A program made the translations under genes and the position numbers. The notes below the pieces were generated by a model. That model was not told where the DNA came from, ran no database searches, and was given only the letters and a program-made list of their open reading frames with translations. Below, in pieces: positions 1 to 8,671 of a stretch of 53,268 nucleotides of DNA (positions within the stretch are counted from its first letter, which is position 1; every line of letters starts with the position of its first letter). The stretch covers positions 1-53,268 of the forward strand of contig JAFZIJ010000033.1 in assembly GCA_017554445.1 (NCBI GenBank), written 5' to 3'. The stretch comes from Victivallales bacterium. GTDB lineage: Bacteria; Verrucomicrobiota; Lentisphaeria; Oligosphaerales; Oligosphaeraceae.

Positions 1-401
1 ACATTCTTGATGCCGACATGCCCCGCCGAGCGATGCAACATAATCACATCGTCATACGGCCGTTTGCCATCGACTTGAATCAGCAGCGCCATATCCGGCC
101 TCCGGCCGAACACCGCCGCCAATTCTTCCTCAAGCATATTCGCGGCAACCAGCCTCTGGTTGCCCGGCGTCTCCTCCAATTTGACTTCGCCTTTCTCATT
201 CATCGTCAACATCACTTTATTCTCGATTTGCTCCACAACTGTCGGCGTATTCATGTCCGGCGGAGTCACTTCCGTCGTGAATTCCAATGCGGGAACCGTG
301 ATGATGAAGATGATGAGCAGCATGAACGTCAAGTCCATCAGAGGCGTGATGTCAATCGTCCCGATGGTCTTCGACACTGAATTGTAACGTGAGTTCATCA
401 T
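1..401 (-). CDS. exbD: ExbD/TolR biopolymer transport protein, partial (cut by window start)
   Basis: This is the small proton-channel subunit of an ExbB-ExbD/TolQ-TolR energy-transducing complex of the inner membrane. About 133 N-terminal residues are visible; the C-terminus lies beyond position 1. The short cytoplasmic N-terminus leads into IDITPLMDLTFMLLIIF, the family signature with the membrane Asp (in PLMDLTFMLLI) that carries protons, followed by one membrane helix and a periplasmic domain ending in the usual KRPYDDVIMLHRSAG stretch. The start is MM at 401/398; the exbB stop is at 406-408, so the two are tightly coupled. It could equally be called TolR. Family is certain, partner receptor or TonB not visible. 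Confidence 0.93.
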   Translation of the reverse strand, partial: MMNSRYNSVSKTIGTIDITPLMDLTFMLLIIFIITVPALEFTTEVTPPDMNTPTVVEQIENKVMLTMNEKGEVKLEETPGNQRLVAANMLEEELAAVFGRRPDMALLIQVDGKRPYDDVIMLHRSAGHVGIKN

Positions 402-405
402 GCGT

Positions 406-1134
406 TCATCCTTCCTGCTGGCCTTTCACCCTCTCCAAACGCAATTTGGCGATGAACATCTCCACGAACATGTCCATGTCCGCGCAGATCTTGTCGATCA
501 TGTTCAAAATGATATTGTTACCGAACACCGACGGAATGGCGACCATCAGACCGACGACCGTTGTCAGCAACGCGCCGCTGACGCCAGGCGCCAATTGTCC
601 CAAATCCGCCTTTTTCCCTTGCTGCGCAGCCAGTTGCACAAACGTCATCATGACGCCCCACACTGTTCCGAACAGACCGCAGAACGGCGACAGCGACACG
701 ATGGTCGAAAGAATCACCATCTGGTCCATCATCTGCATCCGCTGGACGTTCAGGCTGCATGTCATGGATGTACGGACTTTTTCAATCTCCGCATCCGTCA
801 ACTGACGCGGCAACTCGCCGAACATCAGGCTTCTGTCATCTCCGCCACCGGCGCTCAGCGTCTCTTTCAACGATTTGAAGCCCGCGTCGCAAATGGCCTG
901 CAACGGCCCTTCTTCCGCATTCAGCCGAATCCCCAGAGCCAGAACACTGTTACTTCCTACAAATTCCCTGTTGAATTTCTGGCAGGCGGCGCGTAACGAG
1001 AAGACTTGCAAGCCTTTATATAGCATGATCGACCACGCGATGACACTCGCGACGCCCAACGCGATCACAATCAATCGGCCAATAATGTCGCTCTGGAAGA
1101 ACGCATCTTTCAAAATTCCTAAAATCTCACCCAT
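406..1134 (-). CDS. exbB: ExbB/TolQ/MotA-family proton channel protein
   Basis: A 242-residue inner-membrane protein forming the proton channel with ExbD encoded immediately downstream. Three membrane segments are visible at about residues 17-43, 137-165 and 182-210. The last two carry the family's Gly/Ala/Thr-rich pattern (PFCGLFGTVWGVM and APGVSGALLTTVVGLMVAIP), where the conserved Thr and Gly line the proton path. Length matches ExbB/TolQ (220-245 residues). The start is supported by AGGAG about 10 bases upstream on the minus strand. It lies 19 bases after rsmA in the same direction, so rsmA-exbB-exbD form one operon. A TolB-like propeller lipoprotein diverges on the other side of rsmA, so a Tol-type role is possible. 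Confidence 0.93.
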   Translation of the reverse strand: MGEILGILKDAFFQSDIIGRLIVIALGVASVIAWSIMLYKGLQVFSLRAACQKFNREFVGSNSVLALGIRLNAEEGPLQAICDAGFKSLKETLSAGGGDDRSLMFGELPRQLTDAEIEKVRTSMTCSLNVQRMQMMDQMVILSTIVSLSPFCGLFGTVWGVMMTFVQLAAQQGKKADLGQLAPGVSGALLTTVVGLMVAIPSVFGNNIILNMIDKICADMDMFVEMFIAKLRLERVKGQQEG

Positions 1135-1153
1135 AATATCTTTCTCCTATCAC

Positions 1154-2011
1154 TTAATGTTGCATCAACTCCATTCCCAAACGCACATACGCCTGCGGCG
1201 TAATGGCATCCGCCCTAACATCTTCCGTCAGCGAAGCGGCCGCAAAAGCCGCCGCCACGCGTTCAGCCCCATATTCCGGCTCCAGCATCCGGCATGTCTT
1301 CTTGCGGCGCTGCCCGAAGGCAAGGCCCGCCACATGGGAGACGGAGGCCATGATGTCGCGAGGCGGTCGTTTCGGCCGCAACCGCATCCGAACAAACGCG
1401 CTAACCACCTCCGGCGGAGGGAAGAAGACGTTTTTCGGGATCGTCTTTACAGTCGAAATTTCATACAGCAAGCCCAGCCGGACCGTCAGCACGCCGTATT
1501 CCTTCGTGCCCGCTTTCGCGGTAAGACGGTCCGCCATCTCCTTCTGCAACAGGACATGAATATCCTGCGGCTGGTTGGCCATGCTTGTCAGCGACGCCAG
1601 CAGTTGCGAACTGCAACTGTATGGCAGATTGGCCACGCAGCGGAACGGAGCCTCTCCCATCAGACTGTCCAAATCTGTTCGGCATGCATCCGCTTCCAAC
1701 AGCGAAAACGCCTTGTCATCCTTGAACCGTTCATCCCGCAGATAACCTGCCAGACGATGGTCCAATTCAATGGCTTGCACACGAGCGCCAGCCGCCAGCA
1801 TCCGCTCCGTCAGCGTACCCGTGCCCGGACCGATTTCCAAAACTCTGTCTCCTTCCGTCACACCTGCGCTACGGACCAGAGAATCCAGCATGTTCGGATC
1901 AATCAAAAAATTCTGCCCCAATCTGCGACTGGGATGAATTTCCAATCGTTCCAGCAATGCCAACAACTCACTTTTGTTCATACCGCGTATCGTCGTCAAA
2001 CACTCCCTCAT
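1154..2011 (-). CDS. rsmA: 16S rRNA (adenine1518/1519-N6)-dimethyltransferase RsmA/KsgA
   Basis: Dimethylates the two adjacent adenosines in the 3'-terminal helix 45 of 16S rRNA during small-subunit maturation. Visible motifs are LGQNFL (residues 31-36), the SAM-binding motif I VLEIGPGTG (57-65), the acidic motif II around AIELD, and the catalytic NLPY motif followed by SCSSQ. The open frame extends upstream to 2035, but a very strong Shine-Dalgarno (GGGGAGG, minus strand) stands just before the ATG at 2011, so that start is chosen, giving 285 residues. A third ATG at 1981 would begin at MNKSELLALL and has no such site. Length is normal (270-290). First gene of the rsmA-exbB-exbD operon. Confidence 0.95.
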   Translation of the reverse strand: MRECLTTIRGMNKSELLALLERLEIHPSRRLGQNFLIDPNMLDSLVRSAGVTEGDRVLEIGPGTGTLTERMLAAGARVQAIELDHRLAGYLRDERFKDDKAFSLLEADACRTDLDSLMGEAPFRCVANLPYSCSSQLLASLTSMANQPQDIHVLLQKEMADRLTAKAGTKEYGVLTVRLGLLYEISTVKTIPKNVFFPPPEVVSAFVRMRLRPKRPPRDIMASVSHVAGLAFGQRRKKTCRMLEPEYGAERVAAAFAAASLTEDVRADAITPQAYVRLGMELMQH

Positions 2012-2014
2012 TGT

Positions 2015-2021
2015 CCTCCCC
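2015..2021 (-). promoter_or_regulatory. Strong Shine-Dalgarno deciding the rsmA start
   Basis: On the minus strand GGGGAGG lies three bases before the ATG at 2011 (AAGGGGAGGACAATG context). It is the best ribosome-binding site in this gene's leader and favours the 2011 start over the longer 2035 and shorter 1981 alternatives. The short spacing (3 bases counted from GGGGAGG, 4-8 if the AAGGGG part pairs) is slightly tight but workable. Confidence 0.6.
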
Positions 2022-2151
2022 TTAACAAAGGCCATTCATCTTTTATACATAATGTAACGTAAAGAGTCAAACCTGCCAGTAAAATTTCATTGATTATAAC
2101 GAATAATCTGTGAACTTTCATGGGCAAGGGACAGCGATTTTGTCTGATTTC

Positions 2152-2180
2152 TTGTTTATTCACGCCGCTCTTGTTATATT
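2152..2180 (+). promoter_or_regulatory. Sigma-70-type promoter for the PEGA/propeller lipoprotein series
   Basis: TTGTTT at 2152-2157 is separated by exactly 17 bases from TATATT at 2175-2180. The expected transcription start near 2187 leaves about 34 bases of leader before the ATG at 2221. It supports the 2221 start, because an upstream in-frame ATG at 2110 would lie before the promoter. It is in the 209-bp gap between the divergent rsmA and lipoprotein genes. Prediction only. Confidence 0.5.
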
Positions 2181-2220
2181 ATTTAGTTTTACCATCGTTT
2201 TCAACTGGAATCAAAACCTG

Positions 2221-3639
2221 ATGTATAGACTCTTCTCCATCCTATTGCCGTTCATCCTCCTGATGACGGGCTGCCACCATGTCACCGTCCAAGTCATACC
2301 GGACGGCGCGGATGTGACGGTCGGACAAGATACGCTCCGCGCCCCAGCGGACATCTATGTCCTTCCGTTCTGTTCCGCCAAGGCGACCATTTCCGCAAAG
2401 GGTTGCGCCCCAACGGAAACGACCATTACATATTCCACATTATCTCCCATGGAGATCGTCCTGAACAAGCAGTTCAAGGCGGTCAGCGAACCGCCTGAAG
2501 CGGATGTTTTCCTCAACGGCGCCCACATCGGCCAGACGCCCGTCGAATTCGCATTGCCCGCCAACCAAGAGGAGAAAGCCGAACTCTCCTTCCGCAAAAG
2601 CGCCTTCAAGGAAGAGAAGCTTGACTTTTCTCCGGCCACGGCGGAAGCGATCCTATCCGCCAAGCTCAAGCCTGAAAATCCAGGCCATCTCTATTGGACA
2701 ATCAAGCCGTCGAAATACGGGCGAGCCCAACTGGTCTCCAAGATGCTCCGCGCTGAAAGCACATTCAATGAACCAGGGAACATCCAGCCCGTTTCCCATG
2801 TCCAATTGACTGGCGAACAAATGCAGATTCTCAGCTTCGTCCTTCTCCCAGAAGGCGACGGCATTCTGGCTTCCGTGCTCGTCCAAACGCAAGAAAAACC
2901 TACCAAACACGAAGTCTGGCTCATCCACTATCCAACCGCTCAACCAACTCAGAATCAAATTATTATAACAAAAGGAAACATTGATCTCACACCATCTGTC
3001 ACGAAAAACTCCGACGTGCTTTTCGCCTCCAACAGGACAGGCCGCCTCGACCTTTGGAAATGCCGCCTCCAGCCCGCCGATTCAGACAAACAGAAACTGG
3101 ATCTAGTCCATTCCAGCGAGCAGATCATGATGAATCCGCAAATTCGGCGCGACGGCCATACCGTGCTCGTCACGGTCTATCAGCCGGACAATCTAGCCGC
3201 CCCGCAAATATGGTCGTTCACGCTGAACGGCCCGAAAAACATCCTGCCGGAGTTGTTCTGCAACGGCGAATGCCCCGCATGGTCGCCAAACGGCCGCCGA
3301 ATCGCCTTCCAAAACGGCAATCCGTCGGCCATTTACAAAATCGAATCAGACGGTTCCCTCCTGGATCAGCTCTCCCCGAAGAACAGCCCCGCATCCTTCA
3401 AGCAGCCCGCCTGGTCGCCTAATGGGAAACGAATCGCCTTCGCGGCCAACATCAATGCGCCTCAATCCCAAGAGGATACAGACATCTGGATCATGGACGC
3501 GGATGGCTCCAATCTGACACAAGTCACGTCATCGCAAGCTCTTGATGACATGCCGGTCTGGGCACCAGACGGCAAGTCCATCTTCTTCCGCTCAAACCGC
3601 AACCGACATTGGGGCATTTGGGAAATCCAAGTCCCTTGA
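2221..3639 (+). CDS. Lipoprotein with PEGA repeats and TolB-like beta-propeller
   Basis: A 472-residue protein with a lipoprotein signal (MYRLFSILLPFILLMTGC, lipidated Cys18). Residues about 25-140 resemble two PEGA domains (VIPDGADVTVGQD; SEPPEADVFLNGAHIGQTPVEF), small extracellular beta-domains with a Pro-Glu-Gly-Ala-like core. The C-terminal half carries PD40/WD40-like TolB propeller repeats (CPAWSPNGRRIAFQ, PAWSPNGKRIAFAAN, PVWAPDGKSIFFRSN). Such propellers bind periplasmic or outer-membrane partners. Known TolB proteins are soluble, so the lipid anchor and PEGA fusion are unusual. It leads a plus-strand series with rseP 39 bases downstream and diverges from exbB/exbD. Exact role unknown; a Tol-like or surface-scaffold role is inference. 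Confidence 0.8.
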   Translation: MYRLFSILLPFILLMTGCHHVTVQVIPDGADVTVGQDTLRAPADIYVLPFCSAKATISAKGCAPTETTITYSTLSPMEIVLNKQFKAVSEPPEADVFLNGAHIGQTPVEFALPANQEEKAELSFRKSAFKEEKLDFSPATAEAILSAKLKPENPGHLYWTIKPSKYGRAQLVSKMLRAESTFNEPGNIQPVSHVQLTGEQMQILSFVLLPEGDGILASVLVQTQEKPTKHEVWLIHYPTAQPTQNQIIITKGNIDLTPSVTKNSDVLFASNRTGRLDLWKCRLQPADSDKQKLDLVHSSEQIMMNPQIRRDGHTVLVTVYQPDNLAAPQIWSFTLNGPKNILPELFCNGECPAWSPNGRRIAFQNGNPSAIYKIESDGSLLDQLSPKNSPASFKQPAWSPNGKRIAFAANINAPQSQEDTDIWIMDADGSNLTQVTSSQALDDMPVWAPDGKSIFFRSNRNRHWGIWEIQVP

Positions 3640-3678
3640 CCGCAGCATTTAAACATCATCCAAACAACCGATAAAAAT

Positions 3679-5553
3679 ATGACTATCATCGCCAACATCG
3701 CCATCATCCTCTTCACCGTTTTCTTCTTCGGATTCTGTATTTTCATCCATGAATTCGGCCACTTGCTCGCGGCCATCTGGCAGAAGCTAGTCGTGGAGAA
3801 ATTCTCCATCGGCTTCGGCAAGAAGATCTGGGGCTTCAAAAAAGGCGGCATCGAATACGTCATCAGCTGGCTGCCGTTCGGCGGCTTCGTCTCCATCCCG
3901 CAGCTGGACACGGCCGAAACGACGAAAACGGAAGACGGCCGCGAACTGCCCCACGGCGCACCGATGGCTCGCGCCGTAACTGCCTTTGCCGGACCGTTTT
4001 TCAACATCCTTTTCGGCTTCGTTCTCGCGACCGTCATGTGGGGCGTCGGCGTCTGGAAAAATCCGCCGGCCAGCTCCTGCATCGTCGTCGATGTCCCCAA
4101 AATCCTTCCTTTATATAAAGACGGTTTGAAGGAAAGCGACGTGATCGTCGCCGTCAACGGCGTCCCCTATGACGGTTCTATCGACGATTTGACATACGAT
4201 TGGGAAAGCCTCAAAGACTCTCTGAAACTACCGCCCGTCGAACAGCTGGAGCCTGTCGCCTTGACAATTCGTGACAAAAAAGGACATGAAAGCGACATCA
4301 CCTACACGCCGCAGCCTGGTCTTGAATGGCAGGCGGGACTACGTCCATATGACCGCATCACCCATGTCAACGGCAAGGCTTTACAGAACGGCTTCAGCCA
4401 ATTGTATGAAATGCACGCCTACAACGGCCTGCCGCAAGCCACGTTGACGGTTGTCCGGCCCGGCGAAAATACGCCCTTGGAGATTGCCTATGAGCAACTT
4501 CCGAATCCGCTTTACGAAGGCCTCGGCGTCCCGTTCTACTCCGCCCGCAATCCAATCGCCGTCAGCGGCATCCTTCCTGGATCACCGGCGGAAGCCGCCG
4601 GCTTCAAGGCTGGAGACCAGTTGCTTTCCGTCTTCGGAAAGACCGTCGCCTCGACAAGATCGCTTTTCGAAACGCTACAGGAGAATCCGTCTGCGACAAC
4701 GGCGGACTTTCTTATCGCACGTAACGGCAAGGAGATGCCGCTTTCCGTCCAACTTCCAGCGGAACGCAACGCGAAAAGTCTCGGATTCGTCTTCGCCGTC
4801 ATCATCAAAAACGTCTTCCAAGACAGTCCCGCAGAAGAAGCAGGACTCAAATATCAAGACCGCGTCTTGAAACTCAACGGCGTTGAAATCACGGAAGCAA
4901 CGGCCTTCACGGAACTTGTGAAAAATTCCAAAGGTGCCCCGATGACAATCGTCCTCGAACGGGACGGCCATGAAATAACGATTGAAAACCTCTCCGCACG
5001 TGAAGCGGGAGACCGCTATCTCATCGGTGTCGAACTGGACGACACGCCACCGAAGGCCATCGTCCATCTCACGCCATGGAAGCAATTTACGGATGTCTTC
5101 AACCAAACGGCGAAAACGCTTTCATTGCTGTTCAAGCCAATCACGTCCAAAATCAGCGGCACGCAAACCAGTAAGTCGCAGGTGAAGGTGAAGCACATGA
5201 GCGGCGTCGTCGGCATCAGCGCCCTTCTGTGGGGCACGCTGAAAAGCGAAGGGCTGCGCGGCGGCATGTCGCTCATCATTCTGATCACATTCTCTCTCGC
5301 GTTTGTTAACTTGTTGCCATTCCCTGTTTTAGATGGTGGCCACATCATGTTCGCCTTCATCGAGGCGATCATCCGCAGGCCGCTTCCCGTCAAGCTTGTC
5401 TCATGGTTGCAGAACATCTTCGCAGGGCTGTTGATTTTCCTGATGGTCTATATCACGTTCAACGACTTCATCCGTCTGCCGAAATTCATCAAGGCCTTCC
5501 GGCATTCGGCTCCGTCCATGGAGCAACTGGAAACAGAGGAGAAAACACCTTAA
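3679..5553 (+). CDS. rseP: RseP-family site-2 intramembrane metalloprotease with four PDZ-like segments
   Basis: Intramembrane zinc protease that in relatives cleaves anti-sigma factors and signal peptides inside the inner membrane. The zinc motif HEFGH is at residues 24-28 in the first helix and the second zinc-site motif NLLPFPVLDGGH lies near residue 552, before the last membrane helix. Between them, four PDZ-like segments can be read at about 128-200 (DGLKESDVIVAVNGVPYDG), 214-270 (GLRPYDRITHVNGKAL), 297-350 (GSPAEAAGFKAGDQLLSV) and 380-435 (DSPAEEAGLKYQDRVLKLNGV). Family members normally have one or two PDZ domains and about 450 residues; this one has 624. The genes just upstream and downstream (lipoprotein, cmk) suggest an envelope/growth operon. 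Confidence 0.93.
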   Translation: MTIIANIAIILFTVFFFGFCIFIHEFGHLLAAIWQKLVVEKFSIGFGKKIWGFKKGGIEYVISWLPFGGFVSIPQLDTAETTKTEDGRELPHGAPMARAVTAFAGPFFNILFGFVLATVMWGVGVWKNPPASSCIVVDVPKILPLYKDGLKESDVIVAVNGVPYDGSIDDLTYDWESLKDSLKLPPVEQLEPVALTIRDKKGHESDITYTPQPGLEWQAGLRPYDRITHVNGKALQNGFSQLYEMHAYNGLPQATLTVVRPGENTPLEIAYEQLPNPLYEGLGVPFYSARNPIAVSGILPGSPAEAAGFKAGDQLLSVFGKTVASTRSLFETLQENPSATTADFLIARNGKEMPLSVQLPAERNAKSLGFVFAVIIKNVFQDSPAEEAGLKYQDRVLKLNGVEITEATAFTELVKNSKGAPMTIVLERDGHEITIENLSAREAGDRYLIGVELDDTPPKAIVHLTPWKQFTDVFNQTAKTLSLLFKPITSKISGTQTSKSQVKVKHMSGVVGISALLWGTLKSEGLRGGMSLIILITFSLAFVNLLPFPVLDGGHIMFAFIEAIIRRPLPVKLVSWLQNIFAGLLIFLMVYITFNDFIRLPKFIKAFRHSAPSMEQLETEEKTP

Positions 5554-5579
5554 TTACCATATTATAAGAGGAGAAAGCC

Positions 5580-6260
5580 ATGACACTTCAAATAGCCATA
5601 GACGGGCCTGCCGCGTCAGGCAAAAGTACGGACGCCAAACTGCTGGCGGAAAGAATCAACGGCCTCTACGTCAACACGGGGCTAATGTATCGCGCTGTCG
5701 CAGGAGCCGCCTACAACCTCGGCATCGATCCGGAAAAAAATCCGCAGGAGCTCGTGAAACTTCTGCCGCAGTGGACGTTGGAATACCGCCTCGATAACGA
5801 CGCGAACAAACTGGAGCTGTTCTTCAACGACAAGCCAGTCGATAACGCCTTCCTCCGTTCGAAGGAAGTTTCCGATGTCGTCTCGCAGGTGGCCGCCATC
5901 CCCGAAGTCCGCGACTGGATGCTCCAAAAGCAGCGCGACTGCGCCAAACTGCCCATTATCATCATGGAAGGGAGAGACATACAGACGGTTGTCCTCCCAA
6001 ACGCAACCTATAAATTCTTCATCACGGCCAGTGCGGAAGAACGCGCAAGACGCCGTCTGAAACAGGGCGATTTCAAAGACGGCACAACGCTGAAGGAAGT
6101 CGCCGAGCAGATCAAACTTCGTGACCATCTCGATTCAACCCGCGCCGTCGCCCCCCTGAAGCCCGCGGCAGACTCGCTCGTCATCAATACAGACAACATG
6201 ACGCCAGACGAAGTCGTGGACAAAATGGTCGAACACATGCAGAAAAATCCGCGCCAATGA
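5580..6260 (+). CDS. cmk: Cytidylate kinase
   Basis: Phosphorylates CMP/dCMP with ATP for nucleotide synthesis in the cytosol. The P-loop GPAASGKST is at residues 9-17, followed by YVNTGLMYRAVA, the CMP-site signature. EGRDIQTVV (the conserved GRDIGT-like substrate Arg/Asp) and the lid arginines in EERARRRL are also present. At 226 residues the length is standard. A good AGGAG site precedes the ATG, 26 bases after rseP. The stop overlaps the start of the next gene by four bases (ATGA), implying translational coupling. The usual GRDIGT reads GRDIQT here, a mild deviation. Confidence 0.95.
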   Translation: MTLQIAIDGPAASGKSTDAKLLAERINGLYVNTGLMYRAVAGAAYNLGIDPEKNPQELVKLLPQWTLEYRLDNDANKLELFFNDKPVDNAFLRSKEVSDVVSQVAAIPEVRDWMLQKQRDCAKLPIIIMEGRDIQTVVLPNATYKFFITASAEERARRRLKQGDFKDGTTLKEVAEQIKLRDHLDSTRAVAPLKPAADSLVINTDNMTPDEVVDKMVEHMQKNPRQ

Positions 6261-6652
6261 CTCCTGAATACACAACACAATACAGAGTCTGCTACGCCGA
6301 TACGGACCAGATGGGCGTCGTTTACTACGCCAACTATTTCATGCTTTTCGAACGTGCGCGGACGGAGCTCCTCCGCCAGAATGGCTTGTCCTACAAGCAG
6401 ATAGAAGAGCAAGGATTCATGTTGCCCGTTCTTGACGCGCATGCGAAATACCATCGCCCCGCCCGTTATGACGACCTGCTGGACGTCACCGCCCGCATCG
6501 TCGATTTCGACGGACTGAAGCTGAAAACCGTCTGCGAAGTCAAACGCGACGGCGTCCTGCTGGTCGATGGCGACGTCACGCTCGTCTTTTTAAACGCCAA
6601 AACCGGACGGCCCTCCCGTCCGCCGGAAAACATCCGCCAAATCTTCGAATAA
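6257..6652 (+). CDS. ybgC: YbgC/FadM-family acyl-CoA thioesterase (4HBT hotdog fold)
   Basis: A 131-residue single hotdog-domain protein expected to hydrolyse acyl-CoA or acyl-ACP thioesters in the cytoplasm. The catalytic signature YADTDQMGVVYYANYF starts near residue 13, with the likely catalytic Asp17; RARTELLRQNG forms the central helix. It overlaps cmk by four bases and the next gene follows after five bases. In proteobacteria ybgC sits beside tolQRAB; here an exbB/exbD pair and a TolB-like lipoprotein lie within 6 kb, which may be a trace of the same association. Substrate is not predictable from sequence. Confidence 0.9.
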   Translation: MTPEYTTQYRVCYADTDQMGVVYYANYFMLFERARTELLRQNGLSYKQIEEQGFMLPVLDAHAKYHRPARYDDLLDVTARIVDFDGLKLKTVCEVKRDGVLLVDGDVTLVFLNAKTGRPSRPPENIRQIFE

Positions 6653-6657
6653 CCACC

Positions 6658-7740
6658 ATGTCATGGAACATCCTCTACATCGCAGCTTGGCTTTCGGCCG
6701 CCATTTTGGCGACCGTCACGACTGGCCTCTGCCGCAAGCTCGCCCCCCGCTGGGGCTTTGTTGACAAGCCGAAACAGGAAGCCCACAAGTCTCACAAAGC
6801 GCCCACGCCCGTGCTCGGCGGCCTCGGCATGACATCTGCATGGCTCGTCGTCATCGTCGGCGGTCTCGCCATCGCCAAACTCGCGCCGTCCATCGCAGGC
6901 GGAAGGATTGCGCCATTTTTGGACGGCATCAACGCCATCCTCCCCAAAATGATTGCTATCATCTTGGGTGCGAGCGCCTTTTGCATTCTTGGCATGTGCG
7001 ATGACAAAAATGCGTTCAGTGCCAAATTCAAGTTTCTCTGGCAGTTTGTGATAGCGGGTTGCGTCGCCGCGTCTGGCATCCGCGTCTTCCTGTTTGTTGA
7101 AAATCCGATTTTCGGCTGGTGTGTCACCGTCCTGTGGATCGTCACCATCGTCAATGTGCTTAATTTTCTTGACAATATGGACGGATTATGTGGTGGCATC
7201 GCCGCCATCGCCGCCTTCTTCTTCTTTTTCATCGCCGCCGTCCGCGGACAGCATTTCGTCTCCATGCTATCCGCCGTCACGGGCGGCGTCGCCATTGGTT
7301 TCTTGATGCACAATCGTCCGCCCGCCAAAATTTTCATGGGCGATGGCGGCAGTCATTTTCTCGGCTTCTGCCTTGCCGTTACGGGTCTTCTGACGACGTT
7401 CTATCTTCCGAACGAAAGCCCCACGCCCGCTCCCGTACTCATCCCGCTACTCGTCCTCAGCCTTCCGCTGTTTGATGCCGTAGCCGTCGTCATCATCCGC
7501 ATGCGCCTCCATCTACCGATCTATGTCGGCGACAACCGCCATATTTCGCATCGTTTCGTCCAGCTCGGGCTGACGCGGCCGCAAGCCGTCCTGCTCGTCT
7601 GCCTTCTTTGCCTGATACAAGGCGCGGGGGCGACCACACTCCTATGGCTTCCCGCATACGGATTCTTCCTTATCCTGCTTCAGACCATTGCCCTCTTCTC
7701 GCTTGTCTGCATCATCCAATTCTGCCACAAAACGGAATAA
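6658..7740 (+). CDS. WecA/TagO-type undecaprenyl-phosphate sugar-1-phosphate transferase
   Basis: A 360-residue polytopic membrane enzyme of the MraY/WecA superfamily, which moves a sugar-1-phosphate (commonly GlcNAc-1-P) from a UDP donor onto undecaprenyl phosphate to start O-antigen, teichoic or other surface glycans. Key motifs are the CDDKNAFSAKFKFLWQ cytoplasmic loop (Asp-Asp), NFLDNMDGLCGG (metal/nucleotide site) and AKIFMGDGGSHFLG, plus the later HISHRFVQLGL loop typical of WecA rather than MraY. About ten hydrophobic segments are visible. It follows the thioesterase by five bases. Which sugar is used is unknown. Confidence 0.88.
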   Translation: MSWNILYIAAWLSAAILATVTTGLCRKLAPRWGFVDKPKQEAHKSHKAPTPVLGGLGMTSAWLVVIVGGLAIAKLAPSIAGGRIAPFLDGINAILPKMIAIILGASAFCILGMCDDKNAFSAKFKFLWQFVIAGCVAASGIRVFLFVENPIFGWCVTVLWIVTIVNVLNFLDNMDGLCGGIAAIAAFFFFFIAAVRGQHFVSMLSAVTGGVAIGFLMHNRPPAKIFMGDGGSHFLGFCLAVTGLLTTFYLPNESPTPAPVLIPLLVLSLPLFDAVAVVIIRMRLHLPIYVGDNRHISHRFVQLGLTRPQAVLLVCLLCLIQGAGATTLLWLPAYGFFLILLQTIALFSLVCIIQFCHKTE

Positions 7741-7785
7741 ACGCCTTAACCATATACAAATAATCAACCGACGGAGACTCCCGCC

Positions 7786-8646
7786 ATGACAGCTCCCGTA
7801 CTCGAACCAGAAGTTCTTTCCAATATCTGCCGTCTTGCTCTCGCCGAAGACATCGGCTCGGGCGACGCGACGACGCTTGCCGTCGTGCCGGAAAAGCTTG
7901 AAACAGAGGCACGTTTCATCACACGGCAACCCTGCGTATGCGCGGGACTGCCTGTTGTGAAAGCCATTTTCCATGAGCTCGACCGCAGTCTGGACTTCCA
8001 GCCGCTTGTGCAGGAAGGCGATTTCTGCAAGCCTGGAACGGAACTAGCCGTCGTCTGCGGCAAGGCGCAACCCATTCTCACAGGCGAACGCTGTGCGTTG
8101 AATTTCATGCAACGCCTCTCCGGCATCGCAACTATGACGCGCCAATACGTTCTCGCGCTCGGCGATTCCAAGACGAAATTGCTCGATACGCGCAAGACCA
8201 CGCCTGGCCTGCGCATGCTTGAAAAATACGCCGTAAAAGTCGGCGGCGCGCAGAACCACCGTTTCGGTCTGTTCGACCGCATCATGATCAAAGACAACCA
8301 CCGCGAAATGGCCAAATCGGTCGGCGAAGGCTCCATCGCATGGGCCGTCCGCCAGTGCCGCGAAAAATATCCCAAACTTGAAATAGAAATCGAAGCGGAC
8401 AATCTCGACGAAGTCCGTCAAGCCGCCGATGCCGGCGTCGAATACATTCTGCTCGACAACATGTCCAACGACATGATGGTTGAAGCCATCAAAATCATCG
8501 CCGGCCGCGCCAAGACGGAAGCATCGGGCAACATCACGCTCGAACGCCTCCCCTCCCTCCGCAAGCTCGGTCTTGATTTCATCTCCAGCGGCGCCCTCAC
8601 CCACAGCGTCCGCTCCATCGACATCGGTCTCGACATTCTCAAGTAA
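7786..8646 (+). CDS. nadC: Nicotinate-nucleotide pyrophosphorylase (carboxylating), quinolinate phosphoribosyltransferase
   Basis: Converts quinolinate and PRPP into nicotinate mononucleotide, CO2 and PPi in de novo NAD synthesis. Family landmarks are LTGERCALNFMQRLSGIAT, DTRKTTPGLRMLEKYAV, GGAQNHRFGLFDRIMIKDNH, the EIEADNLDEV strand and the C-terminal FISSGALTHSVRSIDIGLDI phosphate-binding region. At 286 residues the length is standard. It starts 45 bases after the transferase gene. nadA and nadB are not in the window. Confidence 0.96.
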   Translation: MTAPVLEPEVLSNICRLALAEDIGSGDATTLAVVPEKLETEARFITRQPCVCAGLPVVKAIFHELDRSLDFQPLVQEGDFCKPGTELAVVCGKAQPILTGERCALNFMQRLSGIATMTRQYVLALGDSKTKLLDTRKTTPGLRMLEKYAVKVGGAQNHRFGLFDRIMIKDNHREMAKSVGEGSIAWAVRQCREKYPKLEIEIEADNLDEVRQAADAGVEYILLDNMSNDMMVEAIKIIAGRAKTEASGNITLERLPSLRKLGLDFISSGALTHSVRSIDIGLDILK

Positions 8647-8671
8647 TTCATTTCCAGAGATGGACGCCACA

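Noticed and set aside
875..2062. A 395-codon plus-strand frame across exbB/rsmA
   Set aside because: Runs antisense over two well-supported genes, with no family similarity.
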